DNA from: an uncultured Caulobacterales bacterium
GTDB lineage: Bacteria; Pseudomonadota; Alphaproteobacteria; Caulobacterales; Caulobacteraceae
Assembly (NCBI GenBank): GCA_903840435.1
Contig: CAIMFV010000023.1
Span: forward strand, 81,900-145,899
DNA: 64,000 bases
Direction of reading: 5' to 3'
Below the pieces are notes generated by a model. The model did no database searches, was not told where the DNA came from, and saw only the letters and a list, made by a program, of their open reading frames with translations. The translations under genes were made by a program, and so were the position numbers. Shown here piece by piece: positions 35,693 through 45,175 of this stretch (the stretch's first letter is position 1; each line of letters begins with the position of its first letter).

Positions 35693-35932
35693 ATGGCTAT
35701 GAAGAAAACGTTATATATTTCAAATTATTTTAAAGAAAACAGAGATATATTATGGCGCATTATTGCTCCCATTATTTTTGTCTGGGGTCTTGCGCTATTT
35801 TCAGTACATTCGCGAGATAAATATATGGCCGCTTTTGGAATTACTGGGGCCATAGTTTTGATTTTTAGTCTTGGCCTATCCTTTCGGTTGCTGGGCTCTA
35901 AGAAAAGAAGGCCCGGCGGCGGAGCAGGGTGA
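35693..35932 (+). CDS. Small AT-rich two-helix membrane protein
   Basis: A 79-residue protein from the ATG at 35693, which has AGGG five bases ahead. Two hydrophobic stretches (ILWRIIAPIIFVWGLALFSV and AFGITGAIVLIFSLGLSF) separated by a short loop, with basic residues at both ends (SKKRRPGG). No family recognised. Much more AT-rich than the housekeeping genes, so probably acquired. Confidence 0.5.
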   Translation: MAMKKTLYISNYFKENRDILWRIIAPIIFVWGLALFSVHSRDKYMAAFGITGAIVLIFSLGLSFRLLGSKKRRPGGGAG

Positions 35933-36076
35933 CGGTCCACCTGATGGCGTCTCGCTCAAGATGACACGCAACCCACACAGGACGTGTCTCTAAAAATGCA
36001 TTGCTTCTGTTATTCTTCCATTCGGGACTAAAGTGCTCTCAATCTTAAGCCCTGTACATGTCCTACCCACCTGGGT

Positions 36077-36712
36077 TCATGGCGAGCAAACGACTTGCTT
36101 TGGAATATGACCTTCATTTAAAATTTGAGGACCGACCAAGTTTTCACTCAGACGAGACTTCATATCAATTTGAGCCTGGTGCAAATTAAAATAGCGATGA
36201 AATTTTATCGGGACATTCTTTAAAGGCCCAGGTTGATCCTTAAAATACGGCTTTTCCATTTCGCTCAAGTCTTCATTTGCGACGACTGTTGCCACAAATT
36301 GTCCCAAGTATACTGGCGAACCGCGTGGAGCGAAAAACTCAAAAGGTGCCTCGCTATCGGCTGATGTCTCTTGATATCGCCCATAAAAACCGGGTGGAGC
36401 CTGAAAAATGTAGTATTTTGGGTCCTTTGAATATCTAAGATCAACCCTAATGCGGTCAGAAATCAAACACGCAGGCCCAAATAAATCAGAAGACCCTTCC
36501 CGCAAGTGAGCAAATGACAAGTTTCCAACACCGTTGGGTGGGATATTTTCTGTATTTACGCTGAACACAATAAATGATGCGTCACGAGTTTTGATATATA
36601 AATTATCACCCGTTAATTGCTTCACGCGATTTATGGGCTGACACGCCACCAGAAGGAGAAATAGGGCGTTTACACAAAATATTTTGGATAAAAGAGTGAG
36701 AATTCGCAACAT
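36077..36712 (-). CDS. AT-rich lipoprotein of unknown function
   Basis: A 211-residue putative lipoprotein. The ATG at 36712 gives a signal sequence (ILTLLSKIFCVNALFLLLVAC) with lipobox LVAC; the frame goes 30 codons further upstream but those residues do not resemble a signal. The mature part has short motifs such as YIFQAPPGFYGRYQETSADS and PVYLGQFVATVVANE, reminiscent of DUF2846-type beta domains, though too weak to name. Low GC. Confidence 0.5.
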   Translation of the reverse strand: MLRILTLLSKIFCVNALFLLLVACQPINRVKQLTGDNLYIKTRDASFIVFSVNTENIPPNGVGNLSFAHLREGSSDLFGPACLISDRIRVDLRYSKDPKYYIFQAPPGFYGRYQETSADSEAPFEFFAPRGSPVYLGQFVATVVANEDLSEMEKPYFKDQPGPLKNVPIKFHRYFNLHQAQIDMKSRLSENLVGPQILNEGHIPKQVVCSP

Positions 36713-37105
36713 ATACCCAATTGCGGAAGAACGATAAATCGCCCCCACAATTACGCTCCGCATCGTGGACTTATCAGAGACGTATTTTAAATTCCAGTGC
36801 ATCGATTACGTACGATTTAGGTGGGTGGACGGTTTGAGGTGAAATGCAGCGACGACCTCATTTCCCTATCCATCAAACGCTCCAGCCTGTGTGGCGCTAA
36901 GACAATATTGGATTTATCTGAGCACAAATCTTGAGGGGTTTCCGTTCAAATCATGGTGACAGGGGATTAAAATGCGCTCCCCGAAAGATGGCTCGCAACC
37001 CGCGATTGATACCCCTCTAGAAAATGCTTTGTCGCCGTATTTGGTGCTTTACAGTTTTGCCTGAAGGTGGCCGTTCTGGCAGCTGTCGGGGGACTGGGCC
37101 GAGCG
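36713..37105. other. Intergenic region with one possible small frame
   Basis: Nothing recognised except the short frame at 36972-37064. Confidence 0.35.
36972..37064 (+). CDS. Possible 30-residue small protein or gene remnant
   Basis: ATG at 36972 follows AGGGGA at a good distance; the peptide starts MRSPKDGSQPAIDTPLENAL and ends at TGA 37062-37064. No homology known; it could be a fragment of a lost gene, since the same frame continues without similarity. Confidence 0.2.
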   Translation: MRSPKDGSQPAIDTPLENALSPYLVLYSFA

Positions 37106-37507
37106 TTAATGAGGCTTGAGCATAATCTCTTCTGCGAGCTCAAGCTTCTCTACTATCCCATTAATTGTCTGCCTTTTTATTGAATTGATTGAATTGAGAC
37201 GGAAATAATTTTGAGCCGTTCGCAATGCCAATATAGGCTTTGTTGACTTAGGTTCTAAAATAAATGTTGAAAAATCAATTTTAATTCTGGCATCAATATT
37301 TGATTTTGATCTCCTATACACCATTCCCTCTGCAAATGGGGCTGCAATAGCTGGATCCATAATAATAAAAATTATGCAAAGGCATAATATTTCCTGTATT
37401 TCGACGCCAAGTTTAAATTCATTAAAAACATCGCCGATGGAAAATAGAGACTGAAGATCGCTAAAGTCTATGCCACGAGTGGATTCGCAGGTGATGAAAA
37501 GGTCCAT
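37106..37507 (-). CDS. Hypothetical protein, possibly an immunity protein
   Basis: A 133-residue cytoplasmic protein, AT-rich, with no signal peptide. The pattern of a short N-terminal strand (MDLFITCESTRGIDFSDL), a central hydrophobic segment (EILCLCIIFIIMDPAIAAPF), then YRRSKSNIDARIKIDFSTFI and a helical end, loosely recalls the Imm44 immunity protein layout. This is a weak fold-level impression. No matching toxin is seen. The start has GAGG four bases upstream. Confidence 0.45.
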   Translation of the reverse strand: MDLFITCESTRGIDFSDLQSLFSIGDVFNEFKLGVEIQEILCLCIIFIIMDPAIAAPFAEGMVYRRSKSNIDARIKIDFSTFILEPKSTKPILALRTAQNYFRLNSINSIKRQTINGIVEKLELAEEIMLKPH

Positions 37508-37576
37508 GGCACCTCGGGCAATTGAGCTTAGATTATGATAACAGCCCGAAGCACCCCGCCCCCCGCCTGCGGTTGC

Positions 37577-38932
37577 CTATTCCGAAGCCACCGCGGTGCC
37601 GCGGCCGCGTTCGCGGCGGATGCTTTCGAGGGCGCCTTCGGCAATGGTGCGTTCGGCGCGTTCGCGCTCCAGGCCGGCCTCGACGCTGGCCAGACGCTCT
37701 TCCAAGGTGCTGCGGCGCTGGGCGGTTTCGGCCTGGGCGCTTTCCAACCGGTCGCGCAATTCCGCTGCCCGGTTCTCGGCCCGCTTGAGGGCGATTTCGT
37801 TGGCGTGCAGTTGCTTGGACAGTTGGTCGCTGCGCTCGACGGCGGCAGTGCGGGCCGATTCGACGGTCGCCAAGCGCACCCGAATGACGCCCAATTCTTC
37901 TTCCAGCGACTTGTTGCGGTCGTCGGCGCGGCTCTGATCGACCTGCAATTCGTTCAGCCGCCGCTCGGCGCCGCGCAGTTGGGCTTGGGTCTCGTTCAAG
38001 CGGCCTGACATTTCGGTGTTCAGGCTTTCAAGCTTGGCGGTCTGGCCAAGATAGGATTCCGCCTTGCCATGGGCGACGGTCAGTTCGATCCGCGTCGCTT
38101 CCAGACGGGCCTCGACCGCCCGCACGGCGCGCAAGCTTTCCTCTTGCGACGAAGCCAGCGAGGCTTCGAGACCACGGACCCGGGCGCGCTCGCCGCCCAG
38201 CAGGCTTTCCAGCTCGCTGACCTGACGGCTCATGCGGGTCATTTCGACGCCCGCCTGATCGAGCTGCTTGCGCATCACGGTCAATTCTTCTTGCGCCAAC
38301 AGGGCCTGCTGACGGCTGGCGGCGGTGGCCGTATCGGCCTCGCGGCGCCGCTGTTCGCTGACCGCCACCTGTTCGCGTAGGCCGCTGACATCTTCGGTCA
38401 GGCGCGCCACACTCTCCAGCGCACCCTTTAAGGCATCATCGAGTTGTTCACATTTGGCCAGGGCTTGCGACAGGTCGCCGCGCAGCACCTGTTCCTCGGC
38501 CACTGCGAGCTCAAGCTTGCGGCGCTCGGCATCGGCGCGGGAATTGGCTTCAAACAGGGCCGAGTCGGAATTGGCCAAACGCGCCAGGGCGTCGCGATGC
38601 TCAAGGTCTAGCTGTTCATAGCGCGCGCGGTACTGTTCAAGCGACGCGCGCAGGGCCAACAACTCCCCATGCTCGGCGCGGCGTTCGCGGAATTCGACTT
38701 CGACCGAAGCGCGGATCTGCTCAATGATCGATGCCATCGGCTGCAGGCGCTCGAACAGGTCCACCGCATCGTCGATCCGTTGGGTGACCCCTTCAAAGCG
38801 GGCGCCGATTTCGTGGCTGATCTCGTCAGTCAGCTCTTCGCGCGTGGCGACCGGTGGCGGGGGGGCGGATTTGGGCGCCGGCTTGGCGCCGCGATCACGT
38901 TGAGCGGCAATGCTGCGAGGAAGGAGCTTCAT
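37577..38932 (-). CDS. Crescentin-like long coiled-coil protein
   Basis: A 451-residue protein that is almost all coiled coil. From the ATG at 38932 it has a short basic head (MKLLPRSIAAQRDRGAKPAP), a Pro-rich spacer and then heptad-repeat helix from about residue 30 to 440 rich in Glu, Ala, Leu, Arg and Gln. Size and build are close to crescentin (about 457 residues), the intermediate-filament-like protein that bends Caulobacter cells; the MKLL start resembles that of crescentin as I recall it. This is a hypothesis: generic coiled-coil proteins look alike. No membrane helix. Confidence 0.55.
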   Translation of the reverse strand: MKLLPRSIAAQRDRGAKPAPKSAPPPPVATREELTDEISHEIGARFEGVTQRIDDAVDLFERLQPMASIIEQIRASVEVEFRERRAEHGELLALRASLEQYRARYEQLDLEHRDALARLANSDSALFEANSRADAERRKLELAVAEEQVLRGDLSQALAKCEQLDDALKGALESVARLTEDVSGLREQVAVSEQRRREADTATAASRQQALLAQEELTVMRKQLDQAGVEMTRMSRQVSELESLLGGERARVRGLEASLASSQEESLRAVRAVEARLEATRIELTVAHGKAESYLGQTAKLESLNTEMSGRLNETQAQLRGAERRLNELQVDQSRADDRNKSLEEELGVIRVRLATVESARTAAVERSDQLSKQLHANEIALKRAENRAAELRDRLESAQAETAQRRSTLEERLASVEAGLERERAERTIAEGALESIRRERGRGTAVASE

Positions 38933-39100
38933 CCGTCTGATCCTGATTCGGGGCGTGGACAGGTCGCCCGTAACCAAGACGTTAACGCGAGGTACAAATA
39001 TTTGAAACCTCGTCAGAGTCGAATCTGCGCGAATATTCCACAATTTTTACGTGGACAGTCCCAAACCGGGGATAAGCCGCCAATTCCGCCGAAAAAGAGC

Positions 39101-40270
39101 TCATGCCGCAAAACTAGCCACCGCCGCGATCACCGCATCCTGATCGGCTTCGGTTAGGTAAGGGTGCATGGGCAGGCTGATGACATCCAAGGCCGCAGCA
39201 TCAGTGGCGGGCAAGCTGCCGCTGGCGACGACCGCAGGGTTGGGGGCCAAGAAGGCCGGTTGGCGATGCAAGGGCAGGGGATAATAGACCGCTGTCGGCA
39301 CGCCCTTGGCTTTCAAATGGGCCGCCAGCCCATCGCGATTTGGGTGTTCAATCGTATATTGGGCCCAGGTGGAAATACCGCCCGCGATCACGGCGGGCAC
39401 GCGGCTGACATAGGGCGCAAGCTTGGCATTATAGCGGGCGGCAATGCTGTTTCGGGCCTCGATCTCGTCAGCAAAAATCTCGAGCTTGGCCCTCAAAACC
39501 GCCGCCTGGACCGTATCGAGGCGCGAATTGAGGCCGACCCGCATATTCAGATATTTGGCTTCATGTTCAAACACATGGGCCTTTAGGTCCGCCGCCGTGG
39601 CCTTGCCGTGCACCCGGTAGGAGTCCATGGCCTCGGCCAAATCGTCGTCTTGACACAGGACCGCGCCGCCATCGCCATAACATCCTAGGGGTTTGGCGGG
39701 ATAGAAGCTGGTTGTGGTCACATCGGCCCAGTGCAGCGGTTGCAGACCTTGCAGGGTACAGCCAAAGCCTTGGGCTGAATCGGCGATCAGCTTTAAGCCG
39801 TGGACAACGCAAATGGCTTTGATCGCCGGATAGTCGACGGGCTGGCCGAATAGATCCACCGCAATCACCGCTCTTGGCTTTAACTGGCCGTGGGCCAAAA
39901 CCTGGTCAATGGCGGCTTGCAGCGAAGCGGGGTCGAGCGCGTAGGTCTCCCGATCAATATCGACAAAGACCGGCGTCGCGCCGCTCCACGCGATCACCTC
40001 AGCCGTCGAGGCAAAGGTGAAGGATGGGCAAAACACCGCATCGCCCGGCCCGATCTCCCACGCCATGAGCGGCAGATAGAGGGCGTCGGTGCCATTGGCG
40101 CAGGAGAGCGCGTGCTTGGCTTGGCCAAACGCCGCCAATTCGGCCTCGAAAGCCCGAACATCTGGACCCATGATGAAGGCGCCGGAATCGAGCACAGCAA
40201 GAATGGCGGTGTCGACCTTGGGGCCAAGTCTGCGACGTTGGGCGGCGAGGTCGATGAAGGCAATGGCCAT
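39101..40270 (-). CDS. DegT/DnrJ/EryC1-family sugar aminotransferase
   Basis: A 389-residue PLP-dependent aminotransferase of the DegT/DnrJ/EryC1/StrS family, which aminates keto sugars for O-antigen, capsule or secreted glycans. PLP-binding Lys193 is in SFYPAKPLGCYGDGGAV. Conserved: GTDALYLPLMAWEIGPGDAV, CPSFTFASTAEVIAWSGATP and MRVGLNSRLDTVQAAVL. Start and length fit the family. The sugar substrate is unknown, and its usual partner 4,6-dehydratase is not in the window. It follows thiD on the same strand. Confidence 0.93.
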   Translation of the reverse strand: MAIAFIDLAAQRRRLGPKVDTAILAVLDSGAFIMGPDVRAFEAELAAFGQAKHALSCANGTDALYLPLMAWEIGPGDAVFCPSFTFASTAEVIAWSGATPVFVDIDRETYALDPASLQAAIDQVLAHGQLKPRAVIAVDLFGQPVDYPAIKAICVVHGLKLIADSAQGFGCTLQGLQPLHWADVTTTSFYPAKPLGCYGDGGAVLCQDDDLAEAMDSYRVHGKATAADLKAHVFEHEAKYLNMRVGLNSRLDTVQAAVLRAKLEIFADEIEARNSIAARYNAKLAPYVSRVPAVIAGGISTWAQYTIEHPNRDGLAAHLKAKGVPTAVYYPLPLHRQPAFLAPNPAVVASGSLPATDAAALDVISLPMHPYLTEADQDAVIAAVASFAA

Positions 40271-40376
40271 GAGAAATTCCCGGCGACGGCGAAATTGTGC
40301 GAGACGGCCTGTAGCACTTTCACGACAAGGTGGGCGTCACACTCGGTTTCGCTTCATTTCAGCCTTGCCCGTGCGC

Positions 40377-41177
40377 TCACCAACCCTGTTCATTGGGGGG
40401 ACGCACCCCGTGATAGAGCGGCCCATGGCCCTGGCCAAAACCGGGGGCCGCGCGCAAGGCTGCGTCAAGATAGCGCCGCGCCCGTGCCACCGCATCGGTT
40501 AGGTCTTGGCCCTGCGCCAAACCGGCGGCGATGGCGGAGGCCAGCGTGCAGCCTGTGCCATGGGTGTGGCGCGTAGCGACGCGTCGACCTTCAAAGCGGG
40601 TCTCGCCCGCCTGCGTCATCAAGAGATCGACAAGCGCCTCGCCGGGCAAATGGCCGCCCTTCATCAGAACGGCTTGTGCGCCTAGCCGAAGCAGGGCCTC
40701 GCCCGCCCGGCGTTGGTCGTCCAAGGTCTCGATGGCCAGACCGGTGAGCACGCTCGCCTCTGGCGCATTGGGCGTCAGAAGGGCGGCCTTTGGAATGAGC
40801 AGCTCGCGGACCGAGGCGATGGCTGAGGGGTCGAGCAGCGGCGCACCGCCCTTGGCCACCATGACCGGATCGATCACGGCGGGCAGGTGGCTGTCGCTGA
40901 TGATCTCAGCGCACAGTTCCGCCGTCGCCACATCGCCTAACATGCCTGTCTTGATGATGTCGGCACCAAGGTCGTCGAGCACGGCGCGGGCCTGGGCGGC
41001 GATAAAGCCAAGCGGCACGGGATGGACGTCGAAGACGCCGAGACTGTTTTGCACCGTCAGCGCGGTTAGGGCGCAAAACCCATGGCCGCCAAGCTGGGTC
41101 ACGGCTTTTAAATCCGCCTGGACGCCCGCACCGCCGCCGCTATCCGAGCCTGCTAAAATCAGCACGCGCCCCTTCAT
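40377..41177 (-). CDS. thiD: Hydroxymethylpyrimidine/phosphomethylpyrimidine kinase
   Basis: A 266-residue ThiD kinase that phosphorylates HMP to HMP-PP for thiamine synthesis. Pattern: LILAGSDSGGGAGVQADLKA at the start, VIDPVMVAKGGAPLLDPSAI, and LTPNAPEASVLTG. The ATP/anion-hole motif THGTGCTLASAIAAGLAQG carries the catalytic region. Full length. ATGA overlap with the end of folP, so it is translated with it. The gene that commonly follows folP in proteobacteria, glmM, is absent here. No TPP riboswitch is visible upstream. Confidence 0.95.
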   Translation of the reverse strand: MKGRVLILAGSDSGGGAGVQADLKAVTQLGGHGFCALTALTVQNSLGVFDVHPVPLGFIAAQARAVLDDLGADIIKTGMLGDVATAELCAEIISDSHLPAVIDPVMVAKGGAPLLDPSAIASVRELLIPKAALLTPNAPEASVLTGLAIETLDDQRRAGEALLRLGAQAVLMKGGHLPGEALVDLLMTQAGETRFEGRRVATRHTHGTGCTLASAIAAGLAQGQDLTDAVARARRYLDAALRAAPGFGQGHGPLYHGVRPPNEQGW

Positions 41178-42022
41178 TGCTCGCGCGCCTGTGCAATCGC
41201 GGCCCAGACCTGCAGCGCCTGGCGGGTTTCGGCCACATCATGCACCCGCACCATGGCAAAACCGGCTTCGGCGGCGGTAATGGCGGCGGCCAGCGAGCCG
41301 CCAAGCCGTTGGCGGGGTTCGGGGTCTGCCCCATCAATGGCGGCGATAAACCGCTTACGGCTGGCGCCAAGCAGGCAGGGGAAGCCAAGGCCTGTAAAGC
41401 GCGGCAGGGCGGCCAGAAGCGCCAAGTTGTGCGCCAGGGTCTTGCCAAATCCAAGGCCCGGGTCGAGCCAAATGGCCTCGCGCGCCACGCCTGCCGCCAG
41501 CGCCGCTTCGGCGCGCGCGGTGAGGAAGGCGGCAACCTCTGCCACCACATCCTCATAGTGGGGCTTGGCTTGCATGGTTTGCGGTGCGCCCTGCATGTGC
41601 ATGATGACCACGTCACAGCCAAGCTCTGCCGCCGTCGCCAGGGCGCCCACGCCACGCAGTCCGTTCACGTCATTCCACATACGCGCCCCCGCCGCCACAG
41701 CGGCACGCGCCACCTGCGGTTTCAGCGTATCAATCGAAATCGGCCGATCGGTCTCGCGCGCCAAGGCCGCGATCAGCGGACAAACCCTGGCAATCTCTTC
41801 CTCAGCGCTGACAGCCGACGCTCCCGGACGGGTGGACTCGCCGCCAATATCGAGCACATCGGCGCCCGCCTCGGCTAAGGCCAGGGCGTGCCGCAGCCCC
41901 GCTTCGACGCCAAACGCCTCGCCGCCATCAGAAAAACTGTCAGGCGTGACATTGACGACCCCCATGATGCGAGGTGGCGTCCGCACCCCCCTTGGCGGTG
42001 CGGGGAAATTTGTGCGCGTCAT
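41174..42022 (-). CDS. folP: Dihydropteroate synthase
   Basis: A 282-residue dihydropteroate synthase, joining pABA to the pterin in folate synthesis, the sulfonamide target. Pattern: IMGVVNVTPDSFSDGG at the N-terminus, IDTLKPQVARAAV and WLDPGLGFGKTLAHNL, and ACLLGASRKRF-like FPCLLGASRKRFIAAI. Start at 42022 (MTRTNFPAPP) lies seven bases after the ftsH stop, better than the ATG at 42070, which would overlap ftsH. ftsH-folP order is common in proteobacteria. Confidence 0.95.
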   Translation of the reverse strand: MTRTNFPAPPRGVRTPPRIMGVVNVTPDSFSDGGEAFGVEAGLRHALALAEAGADVLDIGGESTRPGASAVSAEEEIARVCPLIAALARETDRPISIDTLKPQVARAAVAAGARMWNDVNGLRGVGALATAAELGCDVVIMHMQGAPQTMQAKPHYEDVVAEVAAFLTARAEAALAAGVAREAIWLDPGLGFGKTLAHNLALLAALPRFTGLGFPCLLGASRKRFIAAIDGADPEPRQRLGGSLAAAITAAEAGFAMVRVHDVAETRQALQVWAAIAQAREQ

Positions 42023-42029
42023 GGACCAA

Positions 42030-43952
42030 TCAGGCCGGTTCTGGCGCAGGCCCTCCCGCCAATCCGCCAAGCGACGGTGCAGGCGCTGGCGCCGGCGTGA
42101 TCGGCACGCTGACGCTAGGGGCTGGTGGGCTGCGGTCTTCCGGCTTATCGCGGACGGGCATAATGCCCTTCAAGACATTGGCGATTTCGTCACCGGACAG
42201 GGTTTCGAACTCGAGCAAGGCCTTGGCCAATCGCTCCAGATCTTCAGCCCGATCCGTCAGGACCTTTTTGGCCACGTCATAGCCCTCATGGACGAGCCGC
42301 TTGACCTCAGAATCGATCTTCCGCGCCGTCTCTTCAGAGATGTTCTGTTGCCGAGACACGCTCATGCCGAGGAACACCTCGTCCTGGTTATCACCATAGG
42401 CGACCAGCCCGAGCTCGTCGGAATAGCCCCAACGGGTCACCATCATCTTCGCCAAGCGGGTTGCCTGTTCGATATCAGACGAGGCGCCAGAGGTGATATT
42501 GTCCTTGCCGAAGACCAGCTCTTCAGCCACCCGCCCGCCCATCATGATGGCGAGACGCGAGGTCATTTGCTGGAACTTCATCGAGTAGCGGTCGCCTTCG
42601 GGCAATTGCATCACCATGCCCAGGGCCCGACCGCGCGGAATGATGGTTGCCTTGTGGACGGGGTCGGCATTGGGCACCGACATGGCGACAATGGCGTGGC
42701 CCCCCTCGTGATAGGCGGTCAGCCGCTTTTCTTCCTCATTCATGGCCATGGACTTGCGCTCAGCGCCCATCATGACCTTGTCCTTGGCGTCTTCAAAATC
42801 CGACATGGACACCATGCGGCGATTGCGTCGCGCCGCCATCAAAGCCGCTTCATTGACCAGATTGGCGAGGTCGGCGCCGGAAAAGCCCGGCGTGCCGCGC
42901 GCCAGTGTCCGCACATCAACATCGGCGGCCAAAGGCACATTGCGCATATGGACGCGCAGGATCTTTTCACGCCCGCCGACATCGGGGTTCGGCACGACGA
43001 TTTGCCTGTCGAAGCGACCGGGCCGGAGGAGCGCAGGATCGAGCACGTCTGGCCGGTTTGTCGCCGCCACCAGAATAATGCCCTCATTGGCCTCAAACCC
43101 GTCCATCTCGACGAGCAGTTGGTTCAAGGTCTGTTCGCGCTCATCATTGCCGCCGCCAAGGCCTGCACCGCGATGGCGACCGACCGCGTCAATTTCGTCG
43201 ATGAAGATGATGCAGGGCGCATTCTTTTTCGCCTGCTCAAACATATCCCGGACGCGGCTCGCGCCGACGCCGACAAACATCTCGACAAAGTCCGACCCAG
43301 AAATGGTGAAGAAGGGCACACCCGCTTCGCCCGCAATGGCGCGGGCCAGCAAGGTCTTACCCGTGCCCGGAGGACCGATCAGCAAGGCGCCTTTCGGAAT
43401 CTTGCCACCCAGCCGCTGAAACTTGCCCGGGTCCTTCAAGAAATCGACGATCTCTTGCAGTTCTTCCTTGGCCTCATCGACGCCGGCCACATCTTCAAAG
43501 GTGACGCGGTTCTTGTTCTCGGTCAGGAGCCTTGCCTTGGACTTGCCAAAGCCCATGGCGCCTTTGCCCGCGCCTTGCATCTGGCGGAAGAAAATTACCC
43601 AGAAACCGACCAGCAACAGGATCGGCACAATCTGGGTCAGGGCTGTGACCCAGATGCTCGATTGTCCGGACTGCACGACAATATTGACCTTGTGGGCTTC
43701 CAGGTTGCGCTCCAGCTCGTTCTGGTTCGACAGGGTCGTGGCGACGAACTGATGGTTTTGACCGTCAATCGCGGTCGCGGTTTCGCCGTGCAGAATGATC
43801 TTCCTGATCTCGTCCTGGTCAATTTTCTGCATCAATTGCGAATAGCTGATATCGGTCGAGGCGACGGGCTTGCTGACCGGGTTCACCGCCGCATAGAGCG
43901 CGCCTAAGATCAAGATGATGATCCCCCAGATCACCAGGTTTCTAACGCTCAT
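42030..43952 (-). CDS. ftsH: ATP-dependent zinc metalloprotease FtsH
   Basis: A 640-residue membrane AAA+ protease that degrades misfolded membrane proteins and regulators. Start at 43952 ([20 protein letters not shown]) has AAGG seven bases ahead and gives the first membrane helix; upstream ATGs are less likely. Two N-terminal helices surround a periplasmic loop; the AAA module has [34 protein letters not shown], and the SRH region [19 protein letters not shown]. The zinc site is HEGGHAIVA. Pro-rich C-terminus. Full length. Confidence 0.96.
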   Translation of the reverse strand: MSVRNLVIWGIIILILGALYAAVNPVSKPVASTDISYSQLMQKIDQDEIRKIILHGETATAIDGQNHQFVATTLSNQNELERNLEAHKVNIVVQSGQSSIWVTALTQIVPILLLVGFWVIFFRQMQGAGKGAMGFGKSKARLLTENKNRVTFEDVAGVDEAKEELQEIVDFLKDPGKFQRLGGKIPKGALLIGPPGTGKTLLARAIAGEAGVPFFTISGSDFVEMFVGVGASRVRDMFEQAKKNAPCIIFIDEIDAVGRHRGAGLGGGNDEREQTLNQLLVEMDGFEANEGIILVAATNRPDVLDPALLRPGRFDRQIVVPNPDVGGREKILRVHMRNVPLAADVDVRTLARGTPGFSGADLANLVNEAALMAARRNRRMVSMSDFEDAKDKVMMGAERKSMAMNEEEKRLTAYHEGGHAIVAMSVPNADPVHKATIIPRGRALGMVMQLPEGDRYSMKFQQMTSRLAIMMGGRVAEELVFGKDNITSGASSDIEQATRLAKMMVTRWGYSDELGLVAYGDNQDEVFLGMSVSRQQNISEETARKIDSEVKRLVHEGYDVAKKVLTDRAEDLERLAKALLEFETLSGDEIANVLKGIMPVRDKPEDRSPPAPSVSVPITPAPAPAPSLGGLAGGPAPEPA

Positions 43953-44081
43953 TTTCACGCCTTTATTCATCCCGTTTGCGGCGGACCCGACCAAAGGACC
44001 CTGGGTTGCTCGTCATTCGGCTCAGATATAGGGCGACGAGGTCTGGAGCGCCAATGTGAATGGCGAATCCGTGACATTTTT

Positions 44082-45065
44082 CTAGCTTCCGCCCGGAACG
44101 AGGGGGCGGGTGAGCGGCGACCAAGGCCAGGCGGCCAAGAGGGGTAGGAGCTTGGCGAAGGCGGCTTTGCGCGTGGGATGGGCCGCTTCAGTGCGAAATT
44201 CGCGCCATCTGGCAAACGCTGCCCGGTAGGCCCGCCACACCACAGGGGCGTCACCCCGGCGACAGGCGTCGAGCAGGATGATCGCGTTCCAAATGAGGTG
44301 ATAGCCAAGCAACGGCGCGAACCAAGGTTGAGGGGTATGCTTTAAAAACAAGAAGATACGGTTTCGGTGGCCATAGAACCGGCTAAATTCCGACGCCCGT
44401 CCGACAACGCCAGAGCCCGCATGGGCAATCCGCGCCTCGGCACAGTGGAAGAGGACGCCCCCTGCTGCCCGCAGCCGAAATCCCAGGTCCACATCCTCGC
44501 AATAGCAAAAAAACCGCTCGTCAAACCCGCCAACCTCAAGGAAGGCCTCTCGGCGGTAGAGGGCTGCGGCGGCGCAGGGGGAAAAAATTTCTTGCGTGGC
44601 GGGCGCGTGCGCAGCTGGCCAGCCTTCGCCCGCGCGCCAAACGAGGCCCGCCACATGCCAAACATCGCCCACCCCGTCCAAAAGGCTCGGAGCGTCCAAG
44701 CGGATTTGCCGCGAGCCGATCCCGACCGCCTTGGGGTGCTGAGCGGCGCAATGGATCAAGGCGGCCAACCAGTCGGGCTCGGCCACCGTGTCGGGGTTGA
44801 GGAGGGCGAGAAAGGCTGCGTCTGACGACTGAGCTACCCGATTATTGGCCGCAGCGAAGCCCAGATTAGCGCCCATGGCTTCAATGCGAAACCGGGAATC
44901 GGGCAGGACGAGAGCGGCGATTGACCCGTCGGTGGAGGCATTGTCAGCGATAACAGCCTCGAACACCCCAAAGGTCTGGGCAGCCAGGGCGGCGACGCAG
45001 GCTTGCAAATAGGCGCCGGAATTATAGGCGACGATAATGACGGTCACGGTCGGCGGCGCGGGCAT
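44082..45065 (-). CDS. Glycosyltransferase family 2 protein (rhamnosyltransferase-like)
   Basis: A 327-residue GT2 enzyme. The ATG at 45065 (MPAPPTVTVIIVAYNSG) is preferred to one ten codons upstream. Features: NASTDGSIAALV and the LNPDTVAEPDWLAALI motif, then GGFDERFFCYCEDVDLGFRL. C-terminal part ends without membrane helices. It resembles rhamnosyltransferases of polysaccharide clusters, but donor and acceptor are unknown. It is 129 bases upstream of ftsH on the same strand. Confidence 0.88.
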   Translation of the reverse strand: MPAPPTVTVIIVAYNSGAYLQACVAALAAQTFGVFEAVIADNASTDGSIAALVLPDSRFRIEAMGANLGFAAANNRVAQSSDAAFLALLNPDTVAEPDWLAALIHCAAQHPKAVGIGSRQIRLDAPSLLDGVGDVWHVAGLVWRAGEGWPAAHAPATQEIFSPCAAAALYRREAFLEVGGFDERFFCYCEDVDLGFRLRAAGGVLFHCAEARIAHAGSGVVGRASEFSRFYGHRNRIFLFLKHTPQPWFAPLLGYHLIWNAIILLDACRRGDAPVVWRAYRAAFARWREFRTEAAHPTRKAAFAKLLPLLAAWPWSPLTRPLVPGGS

Positions 45066-45175
45066 GGGGCTTAGTAGCGGATGCCCGCCTGCCATGCCAC
45101 GCGCTTTTCGACTTCAAGTCGCGCTCTGGCCGCTCTAAGAGGCGGGGTGTGGAAAGAGCGCGAGAAGGAAGGCCG

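Noticed and set aside
37535..38008. Plus-strand frames over the coiled-coil gene
   Set aside because: Antisense shadows of the heptad-repeat gene; no ribosome-binding site or family match.
41178..41300. TPP riboswitch for thiD
   Set aside because: thiD overlaps folP by four bases, so there is no leader in which such an element could sit, and no THI-box sequence is seen.
41565..43907. Long 780-codon plus-strand frame antisense to folP and ftsH
   Set aside because: It is the mirror of highly biased GC-rich codons in real genes; the minus-strand proteins are clearly FolP and FtsH.
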